Shown: positions 57,510-64,000 of the stretch, in pieces
Numbering within the stretch: position 1 is the first letter of the stretch
How the letters are laid out: each line of letters begins with the position of its first letter
From: Actinomycetota bacterium
GTDB lineage: Bacteria; Actinomycetota; Acidimicrobiia; Acidimicrobiales; Palsa-688
NCBI GenBank assembly: GCA_021323695.1
Contig: JAJPKN010000068.1
Span: 124,001 to 188,000, forward strand
DNA length: 64,000 bases
Direction of reading: 5' to 3'
Position numbers and translations under genes: made by a program
The notes under the pieces: model-generated
The model's input: only the letters and a program-made list of their open reading frames with translations
Databases searched by the model: none
Told to the model about the DNA's origin: nothing

Positions 57510-58591
57510 CGCCCTGGGCCCCTGGCGTCTGCCACCAGCGCTCGGCGGCCCGGGGAGGGCACCGCGGCCAGCACCCGCGGGGCGGCACTCGACTGGCGCA
57601 CGACCAGGCGGCAGGACACGGTCCGGACCCCACCGGCCGAGCCTCCCTCGATGGCGGCCAGCAGTTCGCGGGCGGCGACCCGGCCGAGCTCGGTCAGGTT
57701 GGGGTCGATGGTCGTGAGCGGAGGCCGGCACGCTTCGGCCATGACGTCCCAGTTGTCGAAGCCCACCAGGGCGATGTCGTCTGGCACCCTGCGACCGCTC
57801 TCCCTCAGGTAGTCGGCCACGCCCCGTGCTATCTGGTCGCTCCCACAGAAAATGGCGTCGGTGGCAGGCTCGAGGTCGAGCAGGCGGGCGGCTGCCTCGC
57901 GCCCCCACGCCTCGCTCCACTGCCCGAACAGGGGCCGGTCGCCGGCCAGGGTGAGCCCGGCACGGCCCAGGGCGCTGACCGCCCCGTCGGCCCGGCGGCG
58001 GGCACAGGCGAAGCGCTCCGGGCCGGTGATGTGGCCGATACGGAGACGGCCCTGGCTGACCAGGTGCTCGGCTGCCAGGTAGCCGCCCCCCTCGTCGTCG
58101 GGGAGCACCGAAAGGTCGGCGCGGTTCTCTGACTGGGTCATGGCGTAGACGACGGGGACCGGGAGGTCGGTGCCCACCGGCGGCCGGACGTCAACCCTGC
58201 GCCCGGCCACGATGATGCCGTCGACCCGCCGGGACAGCAGGGTGCGCAGGTAGCGGCGCTCTCGCTCGGGGTCGCCCCGGACGTCGCAGAGGAACACCGA
58301 CACCCGTCCTTCTCCCAGCGCGTCCTCGGCCCCGAGCATCACCGGGATCGAGAAACGCCCAAAGCTGTCGGTGGTCAGCAACCCGACGGTGAAGCTCCGC
58401 CCGGCGAGGAGGCTACGGGCCAGCGCGTTGGGCTCGAAGCCGAGCGTCTCGGCGGCCCGCAGGACCCGCGCCCGGGTCTCGGGCCGCAGGTTGCCCCGTC
58501 CGTTGAGCGCCTTGGAAGCGGTGCCGATGGAAACCCCGGCGCGCTCAGCTACGTCGACTATCGTCCATCGCTTCCTGCCGTCTGGTTTCAG
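57470..58591 (-). CDS. LacI-family transcriptional regulator with probable CTG start
   Basis: The sensor domain (VGLLTTDSFGRFSIPV, DGIIVAGRRVDV, ALVGFDNWDVMAEACRPPLTTI) is clear. The helix-turn-helix, TIVDVAERAGVSIGTASKALNGRGNLRPETRARV, lies upstream in the same frame, but no ATG, GTG or TTG occurs before TTG 58381, which is past the DNA-binding domain. CTG 58591-58589 begins KPDGRKRWTIVD and has GGAGGGG (58597-58603) 5 nt upstream, so CTG is the likely start, giving 373 aa. It probably represses the arabinoside genes, perhaps through operators A-C. Confidence 0.87.
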   Translation of the reverse strand: MKPDGRKRWTIVDVAERAGVSIGTASKALNGRGNLRPETRARVLRAAETLGFEPNALARSLLAGRSFTVGLLTTDSFGRFSIPVMLGAEDALGEGRVSVFLCDVRGDPERERRYLRTLLSRRVDGIIVAGRRVDVRPPVGTDLPVPVVYAMTQSENRADLSVLPDDEGGGYLAAEHLVSQGRLRIGHITGPERFACARRRADGAVSALGRAGLTLAGDRPLFGQWSEAWGREAAARLLDLEPATDAIFCGSDQIARGVADYLRESGRRVPDDIALVGFDNWDVMAEACRPPLTTIDPNLTELGRVAARELLAAIEGGSAGGVRTVSCRLVVRQSSAAPRVLAAVPSPGRRALVADARGPGRQPFRAPEMSPRT

Positions 58592-58622
58592 GGCGTCCCC
58601 TCCAGCTCAGGCGCTACCGGCC

Positions 58623-58634
58623 CTTTGGGTAAAG
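58623..58634. promoter_or_regulatory. Possible autoregulatory dyad upstream of the LacI gene
   Basis: CTTTGGGTAAAG has inverted CTTT/AAAG arms and lies about 30 bp upstream of the CTG start. Similarity to operators A-C is slight. Confidence 0.25.
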
Positions 58635-58700
58635 TCTCTCACGTCTCGGCGCTTGTTGCCAGCAAGTGGCCCACGAGGCCCATCTGCACCACCAGCCGCG

Positions 58701-58742
58701 CGGGACGGCGCCTGCCAGGGGCGGGACGGCGCCTGCCAGGGG
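58701..58742 (+). repeat. Perfect 21-bp tandem duplication upstream of tatA
   Basis: Two identical copies (58701-58721, 58722-58742) of a unit beginning cgggacggcgcctgcc, seven codons long and about 30 bp before the tatA start. Confidence 0.95.
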
Positions 58743-58756
58743 CCCACGGCCGGCGG

Positions 58757-58762
58757 TAAGCT
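58757..58762 (+). promoter_or_regulatory. Probable -10 box of tatA (leaderless)
   Basis: TAAGCT ends 8 nt before GTG 58771, without a ribosome binding site. Confidence 0.5.
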
Positions 58763-58770
58763 CAGGCCTG

Positions 58771-59082
58771 GTGAACCTGGACCCAGAAAAGCTCCTGGTG
58801 CTTTTGGTCATCGCCCTGTTGGTGCTCGGCCCCCAGCGCCTGCCCCAGGTGGCCCGGTCCTTGGGCCGGGGGCTGGCCGAGTTCCGCAAGTACACCTCAG
58901 GCCTGCAGACGGAGCTGCGAGAGGTACTAGCCGAGCCGAGAGCCATCATCGACACGGCTGTCCACGAGGCTGCCGAGGCCGCCCCTGCCAGCCCTCTGGC
59001 GCCCGACCCGGCACCGGTGGCCAGCGCCGAGCCGGGCCCTGGGCCAGCTCCGCCAGCCCCTGATGACCCGACGCTCAACTAG
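58771..59082 (+). CDS. tatA: Sec-independent translocase component TatA/TatB
   Basis: Single N-terminal membrane segment (KLLVLLVIALLVLGPQRLPQVARSLGRGLAEF), then an amphipathic helix and a Pro/Ala-rich tail; 103 aa. It helps move folded proteins across the membrane with TatC. The longer amphipathic and acidic tail leans toward TatB. GTG 58771 is chosen because the segment then starts at residue 8, as usual. tatC follows after 19 nt. Confidence 0.9.
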   Translation: MNLDPEKLLVLLVIALLVLGPQRLPQVARSLGRGLAEFRKYTSGLQTELREVLAEPRAIIDTAVHEAAEAAPASPLAPDPAPVASAEPGPGPAPPAPDDPTLN

Positions 59083-59101
59083 AGGGGACTAGGGCCCGCT
59101 G

Positions 59102-59989
59102 ATGGCACCAGGCGATGGTGAGCTGGGGGGAGAGCAGGACCAGCTGGCGGCGGGCCAGGCAGCCGGGCCAGCCACCCTGGCGGGCAACGGCGCGGCCCGG
59201 GCCGCCGGGCACCGGGCCCTCAAGCTGAACGGCCGGGCGTCCCGGGAGCCCGAGCTCGACGGCGAGGGCGGCCGGATGACCATCTTCGAGCACCTGGCCG
59301 AGCTTCGCCGGAGGGTGCTGGTGTGCGCTGTGGCTGTGGTGGTCACTTCCATCGCCGGGTACTTCCTCTACAACCCTGTGCTCCACTTCATGACCGGTCC
59401 CTACCGGTCGTTCGTTGCCCACCACAAAGGCATGGTCACGGGCAACCTGGTGATCCTGAGCCCGACCGAGGGCTTCACCACCCGGCTCAAGGTCTCCATG
59501 TACATCGGCTTGGCGTTGGCTGCCCCCGTGTGGCTCTGGGAGCTGTGGCGCTTCATCACGCCGGGCCTGAAACGCAGCGAGAGGCGTTACGCTGTGCCCT
59601 TCGTGCTGTCGGCACTGGCCCTGTTCTCGATGGGGGTGACCGTGGCCGTGCTCGTGTGGCCGAAGGCACTGGACTGGCTGATCAGCGCCAGCGGGAGCAA
59701 CATCACGCCCGTGTTCAGCCCTGCCGGCTACGTGCACATCTACGTGCTGATCTGCCTGGTGTTCGGCATCGTCTTTTTGTACCCGATCGTGGTCGTGTTC
59801 TTGATGCTGGCCCGGGTCGTGCCCTCGGCCAAGTGGCGCAAGTGGCGCCGGCCAGCCATCGTGGTGCTCTTCAGCGTCGCCGCCGTGGTCACCCCCTCCA
59901 ACGACCCCTTCACCTTCCTCGGGATGGCGGTGCCGATGGTGGTGTTCTACGAGCTGTCGATAATCGTTGGCCGGCTGCTGGGCCGCTAG
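59102..59989 (+). CDS. tatC: Sec-independent translocase subunit TatC
   Basis: Six-segment receptor for twin-arginine signal peptides. MTIFEHLAELRRRVLVC, SPTEGFTTRLKVSMYIGLALAAPVWLWELWRFITPGLKRSERRY and the late VTPSNDPFTFLGMAVPM are conserved. ATG 59102 adds a 58-residue Ala/Gly-rich tail; ATG 59276 is the classic family start and may be correct. In mycobacteria tatAC directly follows pafC, but here about 14 kb separates them. Confidence 0.94.
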   Translation: MAPGDGELGGEQDQLAAGQAAGPATLAGNGAARAAGHRALKLNGRASREPELDGEGGRMTIFEHLAELRRRVLVCAVAVVVTSIAGYFLYNPVLHFMTGPYRSFVAHHKGMVTGNLVILSPTEGFTTRLKVSMYIGLALAAPVWLWELWRFITPGLKRSERRYAVPFVLSALALFSMGVTVAVLVWPKALDWLISASGSNITPVFSPAGYVHIYVLICLVFGIVFLYPIVVVFLMLARVVPSAKWRKWRRPAIVVLFSVAAVVTPSNDPFTFLGMAVPMVVFYELSIIVGRLLGR

Positions 59990-60091
59990 TGAGCGCTACT
60001 GCTACTGGGCCGCTGGTTCGCTGCTGCTGGGCCCGCTAGTGGGCGCCCACTGAGCCGCCATGGGTGGCTGGTGGGCCACAAGCGCTGGCGG

Positions 60092-61132
60092 CTAGTGGGC
60101 CGTTGGCGGCCCAGCATCGGCCATGCTGGAGCGCCGGCAGATAAGCTTGGGCTTGATCACGACCCGGTCCTCGGTGCGGGCACCGTTGGCCAGCTGGTCC
60201 ACCAACAGCTGGACGACGGCCCGGCCCACCCCGGCGAAGTCCTGGCGGACGGTGGTCAGGGGTGGGATGTAGTAGCCAGATTCGGGGGTGTCGTCGAAGC
60301 CGACCACGGCAACGTCTTCTGGCACCCGCCGGCCGCGCTCGTACAGGGCGCGCAGCAGGCCGAGCGCCATGTGGTCATTGGCCGCGAAGATGGCGCGGGC
60401 GTCGGGGATCTGGGCCAGGACTTGGCCCGCCTCGTACCCCGAGCGGGCGCTCCAGTTGCCGGCCAGCGGGGGTGTGACCTCAGCGCCGGCTTGTTCCAGG
60501 GCGCTGCGCCACCCGCTTACCCGTCCCCTGGCTTCCTGCCAGTCCGGGGGCCCGGCGATGTGGAACACGGTCGCATAGCCGGCGGAAAGCAGGTGCTCGG
60601 TGGCCAGGCGGGCACCCTCGACCTGGTCCACGGTGACCACGGGCACATCGCCCTCGGGGTCGCCCTCCACGGCGACCACTGGCATCCCCGTGGGCAGCTT
60701 GGCCAGGGCATCGGGGGCGGACGTGAAGGGGGCGATGACCGCCAGGCCTTCGACAGACTGGTCGGTCAGCCGGCGGACCGCCTCTCTCACCGACTGGCGG
60801 TCTATGGAACGGACGCTCACCACGGAGACGAAATAGCCGGCTCTCCGGGCCGCCCTCTCGATGCCCCACAGGGTTGAGGCCGGGCCGAACAGGGTGCTGT
60901 CCAAAGCCACGACCCCGAGGGTCTTGGACTTCCCGCTCGCCAGGGCGCGCGCCGCCGTGTTGGGCCGGTAGCCCAGCTGGTCGATCACCGCCTGCACCCT
61001 GGCCCGGGTCAGCTCACGGACGTTTGGGTGGTTGTTGAGCACTCGGGAGACGGTCTGGTGCGACACCCCCGCAAAACGGGCCACGTCAGCAATGGAAGGT
61101 GGCCGGGCGGGGGGGGCGTCACTCGCCGGCAC
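60092..61132 (-). CDS. LacI-family transcriptional regulator
   Basis: Helix-turn-helix SIADVARFAGVSHQTVSRVLNNHPNVRELTRARV and sensor domain (TLGVVALDSTLFGPASTL, VAVVGFDDTPESGYYIPPLTTVRQDF). GTG 61132 places the helix-turn-helix at residue 12; GTG 61234 would add 34 basic, low-complexity residues. It is divergent from araB and likely controls araB-araD, itself, or both. About 346 aa. Confidence 0.9.
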   Translation of the reverse strand: MPASDAPPARPPSIADVARFAGVSHQTVSRVLNNHPNVRELTRARVQAVIDQLGYRPNTAARALASGKSKTLGVVALDSTLFGPASTLWGIERAARRAGYFVSVVSVRSIDRQSVREAVRRLTDQSVEGLAVIAPFTSAPDALAKLPTGMPVVAVEGDPEGDVPVVTVDQVEGARLATEHLLSAGYATVFHIAGPPDWQEARGRVSGWRSALEQAGAEVTPPLAGNWSARSGYEAGQVLAQIPDARAIFAANDHMALGLLRALYERGRRVPEDVAVVGFDDTPESGYYIPPLTTVRQDFAGVGRAVVQLLVDQLANGARTEDRVVIKPKLICRRSSMADAGPPTAH

Positions 61133-61222
61133 GGCACCGGGGACCGGGCGCGCCGCGGCCTTAGGAGCCTGGTGGCTGCGGGCCGGTGCCCTGGCCGGGG
61201 GCCCGCCCCTCCTGGCTTTTAC

Positions 61223-61233
61223 TGGCAATGCCA
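61223..61233. promoter_or_regulatory. Possible operator between the LacI gene and araB
   Basis: TGGCAATGCCA is a perfect palindrome around a central A, 17 bp upstream of the araB -35 box and near the 5' end of the divergent regulator gene. Confidence 0.35.
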
Positions 61234-61250
61234 CGAGCGGCAGCCGGAAG

Positions 61251-61280
61251 TTGGCCGGCCCAGGATGGCATCGCTAACAT
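61251..61280 (+). promoter_or_regulatory. Promoter of araB (leaderless)
   Basis: TTGGCC (61251-61256), 18-bp spacer, TAACAT (61275-61280), which ends 7 nt before ATG 61288. Confidence 0.6.
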
Positions 61281-61287
61281 CGGCACC

Positions 61288-62997
61288 ATGGACAGTTCGC
61301 CTCTGGCTATCGGCATCGACTTTGGGACCGCGTCCGCTCGGGCCTTGCTGCTTGACCTGAGCTCTGGCGAGGAGCTGAGCCTCTGCGAACTGGAATATGC
61401 CCACGGCGTGATCGATAACAGCCTACCTGCCACAGGGGAGCCTTTGCCAGACGACTGGGCGCTGCATGACCCCGACGATTACGTCCAAGTCCTGGGACAA
61501 GGGATCGCCAGCGTGCTGGCCGACGTCCCCGGGGCGGCTGAGCGCGTCGTGGGTATAGGGGTGGACGCCACTTCGTGCACCGTTCTGCCGGTGACCGGCG
61601 AGGGGGTGCCCCTGTGCTCCCTGCCGGCCTGGCGGGGCCGGCCTCATGCCTGGCCCAAGCTGTGGAAGCACCACGCCGCCGCCCCGGTGGCCGAGCGCCT
61701 GAACGAAGTAGCAGCCGAGCGGCACGAACCTTTCCTGGCCCGCTACGGAGGCCGCATTTCCTCGGAGTGGTACTTCCCCAAGCTGGTCCAGATCTGGCTG
61801 GAGGACCGGGAGGTCTACGATGCCACCGACCACTTCGTCGAAGTCACCGACTGGGTCGTATGGCAGTTGTGCGGCCGGCTGCGGCGGTCTGCTTGCCCAG
61901 CCGCGTACAAGGCGTTGTGGTCGCCGAGCGAGGGCATCCCGGGGGCCGGCTACTTCGAAGCCGCCTACCCGGGTTTCTCCCGCCCACAAGACAAGCTGGG
62001 CCAGGACTTCTACCCCTTGGGCAGCCAGGCGGGGACGCTGCGGGCTGAGCTGGCAGCCAAGACCGGCCTGTCCGAGCAGGTGGCAGTGGCCGTGGGCAAC
62101 GTGGACTCTTTTGTGTCGTTCCCGGGCGCAGGGGCCGAGGGCCCGGGGAGCTACGTGATGGTCATTGGTACGTCGATATGCGACCTCGTCGTGCACCCAA
62201 AGGAGATCCCTCTTTTGGGCATCACCGGTGTCGCCGAGTCCGGCATCCTCCCGGGCCTGTTCGGCTACGAGGCAGGCCAGCCGGCGGTCGGCGACATGCT
62301 CGCCTGGTTCGCCACGCTGGTCAACGGCCAGAGGTGGGGGACGGGCGATGGCGGGGGCGGCAAGTCGAGCGGCAGCGACACCACCAGTACCCTCCTTTCC
62401 CTCGAGAGTGCCGCTGCCGCCCTTGCCCCCGGCCAGTCCGGCCTGGTGGCGCTCGACTGGTGGAACGGTAACCGCAGCATCCTGGCCGATGCCGGGCTCT
62501 CGGGGGTCATCGCCGGGCTCACGCTCCAGACCGGCCCGGCCGAGATCTACCGTGCCCTCATGGAATCCATCGCCTATGGCAACCAGGCCATCATGGACAA
62601 TTTTGCGGCCGGCGGCCTAGCCAGCCAAGAGGTCATCGCCTGCGGGGGCATAGCGGAAAAAAGCCCGCTGCTCATGCAGATGTTGGCCGACGTCTCCGGC
62701 CTGCCGGTCAAGGTGCCGGCGTCGTCCCAGGTGCCGGCGCGCGGGGCCGCCCTGTTCGGGGCGGTAGCCGCCGGGCCGCAAGCCTCCGGGTATGCCGGCA
62801 TCGTAGAGGCGGCCAAGGCGCTGCGGCCCGGTGAGGCCCGGGCCTATTACCCTGACCCCCGGGCGACGGCCGCTTACCGGCAGGTGTACGGCATCTACAA
62901 AGGCCTGCACGACAACCTGGGCCGGGGCCGCCCGAACTGGTTGCACGAACTGAAGCGGGCCAAGGCCCAGGCCGGGGCCGTGCCCTCGGCTCACTAG
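61288..62997 (+). CDS. araB: L-ribulokinase (FGGY family)
   Basis: Phosphorylates L-ribulose in arabinose breakdown. AIGIDFGTASARALLLDLSSGEE is the FGGY ATPase start; LWKHHAAAPVAERLNE, GRISSEWYFPKLVQIW, VIGTSICDLVVHPKE and ALDWWNGNRS follow the pattern of E. coli AraB rather than xylulokinase or glycerol kinase. 569 aa fits AraB. araD follows. No arabinose isomerase (araA) gene is seen in the window. Confidence 0.93.
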   Translation: MDSSPLAIGIDFGTASARALLLDLSSGEELSLCELEYAHGVIDNSLPATGEPLPDDWALHDPDDYVQVLGQGIASVLADVPGAAERVVGIGVDATSCTVLPVTGEGVPLCSLPAWRGRPHAWPKLWKHHAAAPVAERLNEVAAERHEPFLARYGGRISSEWYFPKLVQIWLEDREVYDATDHFVEVTDWVVWQLCGRLRRSACPAAYKALWSPSEGIPGAGYFEAAYPGFSRPQDKLGQDFYPLGSQAGTLRAELAAKTGLSEQVAVAVGNVDSFVSFPGAGAEGPGSYVMVIGTSICDLVVHPKEIPLLGITGVAESGILPGLFGYEAGQPAVGDMLAWFATLVNGQRWGTGDGGGGKSSGSDTTSTLLSLESAAAALAPGQSGLVALDWWNGNRSILADAGLSGVIAGLTLQTGPAEIYRALMESIAYGNQAIMDNFAAGGLASQEVIACGGIAEKSPLLMQMLADVSGLPVKVPASSQVPARGAALFGAVAAGPQASGYAGIVEAAKALRPGEARAYYPDPRATAAYRQVYGIYKGLHDNLGRGRPNWLHELKRAKAQAGAVPSAH

Positions 62998-63011
62998 CGG
63001 CGGGGGGCTTG

Positions 63012-63701
63012 GTGCTGGAGGACCTGAAGGCCGCGGTGCTGGCCGCCAACCTGGCCCTGCCCGCGGCTGGCTTGGTGAAGCTCACCTGGGGCAACGTCTC
63101 TGGCCGGGACCCCGAGAGCGGCCTCGTGGTGATCAAGGCCTCCGGGGTGCCCTACGACCGGATGACCGTGGCTGACATGGTCGTAGTGGGCCCCGACGGC
63201 CGGGTCGTCGAGGGCGAGCGGCGCCCGTCCACCGATACCCCCACCCACCTGGTGCTCTACAGTGGCATCCCCGGCATCGGAGGGGTGGTGCACACCCACT
63301 CGACCTGGGCCACGGCCTGGGCCCAGGCGGGGCGGGCACTGCCCGTGCTGGGCACCACCCACGCCGACCTCTGCCCGGGCGAGGTGCCCCTCACGGCCCC
63401 GCTCGGGCCCGAAGAGGTCCGGGAGGACTACGAGGAGGCCACCGGGCGGGCGGTGCTGGCCGCCTTGGCCGGCCACTGGCCCGGGGAAGTGCCGGCCGTG
63501 CTCGTCCAGGGGCACGGGCCGTTCTGTTGGGGCGCCTCGCCCGCCGCCGCGGTCGAGACCGCGGTCGCGCTGGAGGAGGTGGCCAAGATGGCTTGGCTTA
63601 CCACTGTCCTGGAGCCCTCTGCGGGCCCTCTGGCCGCTCACTTGGTCGACCGGCACTTTTCTCGCAAGCATGGTGCCGGCGCCTACTACGGCCAGCCATG
63701 A
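63012..63701 (+). CDS. araD: L-ribulose-5-phosphate 4-epimerase
   Basis: Zinc enzyme of the class II aldolase family, producing D-xylulose 5-phosphate. LTWGNVSGRDPESGLVVIKASGVPYDRM, STDTPTHLVLY, VHTHSTWATAWAQAGR (zinc His pair), GTTHAD and QGHGPFCWG are typical AraD motifs. GTG 63012 has a G-run 4 nt upstream; TTG 63009 is adjacent. 229 aa. It starts 14 nt after araB. Confidence 0.95.
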   Translation: MLEDLKAAVLAANLALPAAGLVKLTWGNVSGRDPESGLVVIKASGVPYDRMTVADMVVVGPDGRVVEGERRPSTDTPTHLVLYSGIPGIGGVVHTHSTWATAWAQAGRALPVLGTTHADLCPGEVPLTAPLGPEEVREDYEEATGRAVLAALAGHWPGEVPAVLVQGHGPFCWGASPAAAVETAVALEEVAKMAWLTTVLEPSAGPLAAHLVDRHFSRKHGAGAYYGQP

Positions 63702-63756
63702 CTGGCCGGAGCGGGTCCGTGCCCCTCGCCGGCGGCCTGCCGTCCCTGAGGGCCCG

Positions 63757-64000
63757 ATGAGGGCGGCCCGCCTGGCGGCTCCCGGCCAGCTCGGCCTGGT
63801 CTCGGAGCCCGCCCCCCAGGCCGGCGAAGGCGAGAGCCTGGTGCGGGTGGGGGCAGTGGGCATCTGCGGGTCGGACCTGCACTGGTTCGGCCAGGGGGCC
63901 ATCGGGGACGCCGGGTTGAGCCGGCCGTTGGTGCTGGGCCACGAGTTCGGGGGCACCGTCGAGGGCGGCCCCTGGGACGGCCGGCGGGTGGCGGTTGACC
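63757..64000 (+). CDS. Zinc-dependent alcohol dehydrogenase (3' end cut by window)
   Basis: N-terminal 81 residues of a medium-chain dehydrogenase: GAVGICGSDLHWFGQGA holds the catalytic-zinc Cys and GHEFGGTV the His-Glu pair. Sorbitol, threonine or L-arabinitol-type dehydrogenases share this pattern, and its place after araD suggests a polyol or sugar substrate. ATG 63757 is 55 nt after araD. The frame runs off the window. Confidence 0.88.
   Translation, partial: MRAARLAAPGQLGLVSEPAPQAGEGESLVRVGAVGICGSDLHWFGQGAIGDAGLSRPLVLGHEFGGTVEGGPWDGRRVAVD

Overview
The window is a stretch of chromosome from a high-GC actinobacterium. The markers are an actinobacterial-type integration host factor, a complete Pup-proteasome locus (arc, dop, pup, prcB, prcA, pafA, pafB, pafC), OpcA beside glucose-6-phosphate dehydrogenase, a PriA without helicase motifs and heavy GTG start use. 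A deep lineage such as Acidimicrobiia is possible, but the sequence alone does not settle the rank. No rRNA, tRNA, CRISPR array, insertion sequence or prophage was seen.

Layout. 1-9 kb, plus strand: pyrimidine and core genes carB (5' cut), pyrD, pyrF, mihF, gmk, rpoZ, coaBC, metK. 9-12 kb, minus strand: a cobalamin-riboswitch operon with a short leader ORF, a BtuC-like permease, a BtuD-like ATPase and cobO. 12-18 kb: a degenerate priA, a Cys-rich unknown protein, an M20 dipeptidase and a LOG-family protein. 17.7-24.2 kb, minus strand: the oxidative and non-oxidative pentose phosphate genes tkt-tal-zwf-opcA-pgl. 24-29 kb: an unknown gene, a fatty-acid desaturase, a PBP4-type peptidase and a DUF559-type orphan. 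29-33 kb, plus strand: three small membrane proteins, then an overlapping chain of TtuB-like carrier, TtuA-like tRNA thiolase, TrmI tRNA m1A58 methylase and MarP-like membrane protease. 33-45 kb: the Pup-proteasome locus, interrupted by a PAS-GGDEF-EAL gene, then signal peptidase I. 46.5-63.7 kb: an L-arabinoside utilisation region with GH51, two sugar ABC systems without ATPases, GH127, two LacI regulators, araB and araD, split by tatA and tatC. The window ends in a zinc alcohol dehydrogenase.

How it works together. Arabinosides are probably bound outside by two lipoprotein-like or secreted solute-binding proteins, imported by four permeases powered by an ATPase encoded elsewhere, cleaved inside by GH51 and GH127 (neither has a signal peptide), and fed through AraB and AraD into xylulose 5-phosphate, which the pentose phosphate genes use. 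LacI-type operators sit at two of the promoters. The tRNA operon would place 2-thiolation at position 54 and m1A at 58 on the same T-loop, a pairing known from thermophiles.

Regulatory style. At least nine genes have a TANNNT box ending 6-8 nt before the start codon with no Shine-Dalgarno, which points to leaderless transcription. Short tandem repeats, mostly in multiples of three, recur at gene edges. One LacI regulator appears to start at CTG, so its DNA-binding domain would be lost by standard start-codon rules.
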